A stretch of DNA of 64,000 nt, from positions 62,001-126,000 of the forward strand of contig NZ_FIZY01000010.1 in the NCBI RefSeq assembly GCF_900060185.1. Reading direction: 5' to 3'. Below the pieces are notes generated by a model. The model had not been told where the DNA came from. It saw only the letters and a list, made by a program, of their open reading frames with translations, and did no database searches. Source of the DNA: Grimontia marina (GTDB lineage: Bacteria; Pseudomonadota; Gammaproteobacteria; Enterobacterales; Vibrionaceae). The position numbers and the translations under genes are program-made. Shown here piece after piece: positions 61,701-64,000 of this stretch (its first letter is position 1; each line of letters begins with the position of its first letter).

Positions 61701-64000
61701 CTGTCGTATTAGCAAAGCTTGGTGTGTCGTTGGCATCCACATCGGTAATCGACAGGGTGCCGCTGACGGTTTGCGATTGCGAGTCTTCAGAGATCTGCGC
61801 GGAGAGATCACCCGTCAGTTCAGCCAGTTCATCGGTACCGGTGACCGTGATAGTGATGTCCTGCTGGGTACCGTCGGTGGCGGTCAGCGTGATCACATCC
61901 TGGGCGGTATCCCCTTCTCCCAGTGATTCAGACTTGGCTTCATCCAGGGTGTAGGTCCAGTTACCGTCGACCAGTTCAAGTGTCCCGTAGGTGCCTTCCA
62001 CAGTTGTGTTTTCAAACACCGTGGTGTCACCACCGTCGACATCCACCACATCCAGTGAACCAGATGTGGTGATTGGATCGTGGAGATCGCTATAATCCAA
62101 GCTACTGATATTCTGATAGGAGTTAGGGACAAGCGCCAGTGACGTATCTGCAGAGATCTCGGGTCCGTCAAGCTGGATCAGAACCTTACCACTTTCTGTG
62201 CCGTTGACAGCATTGCTATCATCTCCATTGATGTCGACATCGACAACGGCGAAGGTATAAGTACTGCCTTCTGTGTCTTTGTAAGTCAGGGCATAATCTA
62301 CATTGACGTTATAGGTTTCGCCATCAAGGCTGATGGTTTGTGTGGCGTCTTGACTGCGTTCGTTTGAGCCATCATCACTATTGAGTTGCCCCTCATCGTC
62401 GATGATTTGTACCTGTGTTGCGTCGCTACTGAAGTTAAGTTCAGGAGGGAAACTCCAGGTTACAAAAGAGCCGCTGTCGAAGCTGACATTCTCATCCATA
62501 ATGAACGCGTTACCAATGGTGTGCACATCCGTGCCATCTCCGGTAACACTGCCTGAGGTGGTGCCTGTGACGACGCCGGCATTGTCGGTGCCGGTCACGG
62601 TGACCGTGACATCATGGGTTGAACCATCAGAGGCCGTCAGGGTAAAGGTATCTTCTGCCGACTGGCCTTCAGGCAGAGGCTCTGCTTTGGCGGGGTCGAC
62701 GGTATAAGTCCAATCGCCATCTACCAACTCGAAGGTGCCGTATTCGCCCTGCATGGTGGTGTTGGCGATGGTGGTGTTATCACCGGTATCAGGGTCAACA
62801 ACAGTGATAGAGCCGGAGACCGAAGCATCCGCGTCCGTCACCGTTGCTGTCACATCACCCGTCAGTTCAGCCAGTTCATTGGTACCGGTGACCGTGATAG
62901 TGATGTCCTGCTGGGTACCGTCGGTGGCGGTCAGCGTGATCACATCCTGGGCGGTATCCCCTTCTCCCAGTGATTCAGACTTGGCTTCATCCAGGGTGTA
63001 GGTCCAGTTACCGTCAACCAGTTCAAGGGTTCCGTAGGTGCCTTCCAGGGTCGTGTTTTCAAACACCGTGGTGTCGCCACCGTCGACATCGACCACATCC
63101 AGCGAACCAGAGGTGGTGATGAGAGACTCGCCAATCTCCAGTTTCACCGTGGCCGCGTTGCCATCAGCATCGACCAGGTAGTAGCTGCCGTCAGCGGTTT
63201 GGACGATAACCGGCGGGGTATTGTCATTTTCAATGCCGGTGATATGCCCTTGGTGAACGAGATTACCATCACTGCCAATCGTGTATAAGTCAACGCCCTC
63301 AGTAGCATTCGGAACGACAAAGACAGGTTGTCCGTCGACATAGCCCGCGGATGAGGAGTAGGCACCTGCGCCTTCCAGAACATCTGTCTGGGTCATTGAG
63401 CCATCTTCAGCGATTTCATAGATTACGGTGGTGCCTGAGGTGGAGGAAGCAATGGCATAGGTGGTGCCATCGTCAGCTTCGTAGAAATTAACTGTATTGG
63501 CTGACGAAAAGGATACGGCTTCACTGTCAATCAGGGTGAGCTCACCGGTTGTGCTGTCAATGGCATAGGTGTTGATCATATCTGCGCTGCTTGATACCAG
63601 TAAGTCACCGTGCTCATTACTGACGATATCAATACCTGACACCACATTACCGCCAGCAATGGAGGTGCCATTTTCAACGATAGTGCCAGCATCAGGGTCA
63701 TAAGTCAGTGTGTCAATGGTGTGACCTTGAGGACGGGTCGCGAAGATAAGTTCGGTGCCATCATCGGTTTCAAAGGTGACATTCTCGCGGACAATACCCG
63801 TTTGTGAGTTACCAAAGTTGAGGCCTGCAGTGACACTTAATTGTCCATCGGGTGAAACCTCCCACGTGGTAATGGAGCCGCTGTTTTGCGATGTCAGGAA
63901 CAGGGTTGGTTGTCCATCAATGGAGGAGACATTGGACTGAGTCAGACCATTGCCGAGCGCACCGACAGGAATACCGGCCTCTTGCAATGCGGCAGTCAAA
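58738..64000 (-). CDS. Large RTX/VCBS-repeat adhesin, C-terminal part (N-terminus outside window)
   Basis: About 1750 residues of a larger extracellular protein are visible on the minus strand; the frame is still open at the window end. Order from the visible N-side: a repeat-rich domain resembling a beta-propeller (about 1-290), then eight VCBS-type units (each with a 'GSLDVVDVDGGD'-like start and 'TLDEAKSESLGEGD'-like end). A DUF4114-like domain (about 930-1060), two paralogous inserted domains, RTX nonapeptides (GGDGNDRIAGSSDADVL, GNDIIDGG) and a C-terminal type I secretion signal region follow. RTX repeats bind calcium outside the cell. No secretion genes are visible in the window. Confidence 0.93.
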   Translation of the reverse strand, partial: LTAALQEAGIPVGALGNGLTQSNVSSIDGQPTLFLTSQNSGSITTWEVSPDGQLSVTAGLNFGNSQTGIVRENVTFETDDGTELIFATRPQGHTIDTLTYDPDAGTIVENGTSIAGGNVVSGIDIVSNEHGDLLVSSSADMINTYAIDSTTGELTLIDSEAVSFSSANTVNFYEADDGTTYAIASSTSGTTVIYEIAEDGSMTQTDVLEGAGAYSSSAGYVDGQPVFVVPNATEGVDLYTIGSDGNLVHQGHITGIENDNTPPVIVQTADGSYYLVDADGNAATVKLEIGESLITTSGSLDVVDVDGGDTTVFENTTLEGTYGTLELVDGNWTYTLDEAKSESLGEGDTAQDVITLTATDGTQQDITITVTGTNELAELTGDVTATVTDADASVSGSITVVDPDTGDNTTIANTTMQGEYGTFELVDGDWTYTVDPAKAEPLPEGQSAEDTFTLTASDGSTHDVTVTVTGTDNAGVVTGTTSGSVTGDGTDVHTIGNAFIMDENVSFDSGSFVTWSFPPELNFSSDATQVQIIDDEGQLNSDDGSNERSQDATQTISLDGETYNVNVDYALTYKDTEGSTYTFAVVDVDINGDDSNAVNGTESGKVLIQLDGPEISADTSLALVPNSYQNISSLDYSDLHDPITTSGSLDVVDVDGGDTTVFENTTVEGTYGTLELVDGNWTYTLDEAKSESLGEGDTAQDVITLTATDGTQQDITITVTGTDELAELTGDLSAQISEDSQSQTVSGTLSITDVDANDTPSFANTTVAGQYGALSLVDGEWTYTLSDAAQSLSEGQQVEDVITLTATDGTTQDIVITVTGADDASFISGTTSGSVTEGDAGDVITTSGKLSVSDIDSDNVTIPDSNQSGTYGSLSLVDGEWTYTLDNSKADSLNEGQNVTDTFTVEASDGSTQEIVVNITGSDDAATLTGDTTATISDTSSTSENVTINRGSDGTWDVGDGDNLYLNLSNITSDAAYSNSVGYYVMDGSGNVIRSAIIFDNAHSVNNSSVNINTAGGEKVGLFLIPDGDSKGFNVGSVSLSFGSGGVTAYQGGASGTTFVSESSKNGSDFDYEINSGTYSGWEDLVGGGDGDYDDVAFYVTATQQQDQPISASGSIGVSDVDSGDTPTLPNTTVQGEFGELVLTNGNWTYTFDESKSQQIDEETLETIVITDSEGGQHEIVIAIQGTDDAPIVTGVFSGAVTEGDFGDTVTVSGTIAISDPDADDTPEFQNTIVQGDYGTLTLTNGVWTYELDDTKAEVLSSSDYVTDTITLTATDGTVQNINVSITGSNDDPFVVGTNTAAIVAPDSVTSEYVDIRNAFVLNEGYTFSGGDMQYYGNESTFQFNDSGSTIRFYDNDTTVDGDNYINEYVQDSTQKVEINGVQYTATYDYQIDYQDSAGNIYSFAIFDVDLDGDGSFIYDANEWGRVIVQIDGPQIAPGITMDFLRYTPNQPSSMSYSDFTDFSGAKLEAKGVLSVVDLDTNDAQAEFTDTTVNGQYGSLVLTDGAWTYTLDPHSTPALGENDTLAEVITLTATNGMQTQVNVTIGGSETAVTNASLSGVSNDLDDVISLDDVTFSGGDGNDRIAGSSDADVLLGNAGNDVIYGNAGNDIIDGGLGDDLLFGGQGNDLLAGGAGSDTFAFLRGDQGTTNEPAVDHIADFDAQQDAINLSDLLNNETADSLGEYLSFSDDGEGHAMLNISSQGDGNVDQQVVFDNMSVEDMADAYSIDISGMTSEQISSSVIDAMVMQSKMIID
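61807..62073. repeat. VCBS-unit DNA repeat, copy 1 (267 bp)
   Basis: Nearly identical (estimated about 96%) to 62854-63120 in the same orientation. Both encode the same VCBS unit on the minus strand; other units differ far more. This suggests recent duplication or gene conversion. Confidence 0.8.
62854..63120. repeat. VCBS-unit DNA repeat, copy 2 (267 bp)
   Basis: The second copy of the 267-bp unit, with a distance of 1047 bp between copies. A crossover would delete one VCBS unit, the inserted domain and a second unit in frame (1047 is 3 x 349). Confidence 0.8.

Noticed and set aside
59195-63940. Many + strand frames rich in Val, Thr and Ser opposite the RTX gene
   Set aside because: They mirror the Asp/Gly/Thr-rich coding of the VCBS repeats on the minus strand.

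Overview
The window looks like a chromosomal segment of a marine gammaproteobacterium, most likely Vibrionaceae (Grimontia/Enterovibrio/Photobacterium-like). This rests on a YeeX-type DUF496 protein, an OmpU-like porin, HPPD, a cspA-type gene, the imuA-imuB-dnaE2 cassette behind a LexA box, and many chemotaxis and hybrid-kinase genes. No rRNA, tRNA, CRISPR array, integrase or plasmid gene was seen. Gene identities come from reading protein sequences and motifs; no database search was run.

Layout. 1-5.6 kb: end of a sugar-type ABC binding protein, small hypotheticals, a cupin, an EamA exporter with a divergent AraC regulator, a DUF2750 protein and 4-hydroxyphenylpyruvate dioxygenase. 5.6-9.5 kb: a PilZ protein, a periplasmic binding-fold protein and a divergent hybrid histidine kinase. 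9.8-17.9 kb: a complete glycerol-type ABC transporter operon (glpS-T-P-Q-U-V order, minus strand) divergent from an AcoR-like sigma54 activator, with a convincing -24/-12 site between them. 18.3-23.5 kb: porin, LysR regulator, and an acetoacetyl-CoA thiolase/CoA-transferase operon. 23.6-28.6 kb: DUF496, two divergent CheV genes, SixA and a membrane hypothetical. 28.6-33.9 kb: the SOS mutagenesis cassette. 34-42.5 kb: small hypotheticals, a 1299-residue hybrid kinase paired with a receiver-hemerythrin protein, AzlCD with an AraC regulator, and a cold-shock gene. 43-44 kb: ROK fructokinase.

44.1-52.9 kb is the most unusual part. It is a chemosensory operon with an atypical single-domain receiver, CheW, a receptor with two CHASE3 domains, CheR, a CheD-CheB fusion, and a CheA with no phosphotransfer domain. 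The last gene encodes a separate protein carrying an Hpt motif (HSLKG), preceded by MshEN-like LG-type repeats. The phosphorelay therefore appears to be split between two proteins, and deamidase and methylesterase are joined in one. The receptor tip suggests a class used for non-flagellar outputs (inference).

53-58.3 kb: QmcA/NfeD pair, PfkB sugar kinase, a decayed receiver-domain pseudogene, MetC, an ABM-domain pseudogene with three amber codons, and a DsbA-like lipoprotein. 58.7 kb to the end: the C-terminal 1750 residues of a very large RTX/VCBS adhesin secreted by a type I system. Two inverted 266-bp MITE-like elements (20.5 and 58.3 kb), a remnant at 56.0 kb, a TIR-only scar, and a different palindromic element at 9.6 kb show local transposition. 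One remnant abuts and supplies the start of the receiver pseudogene.
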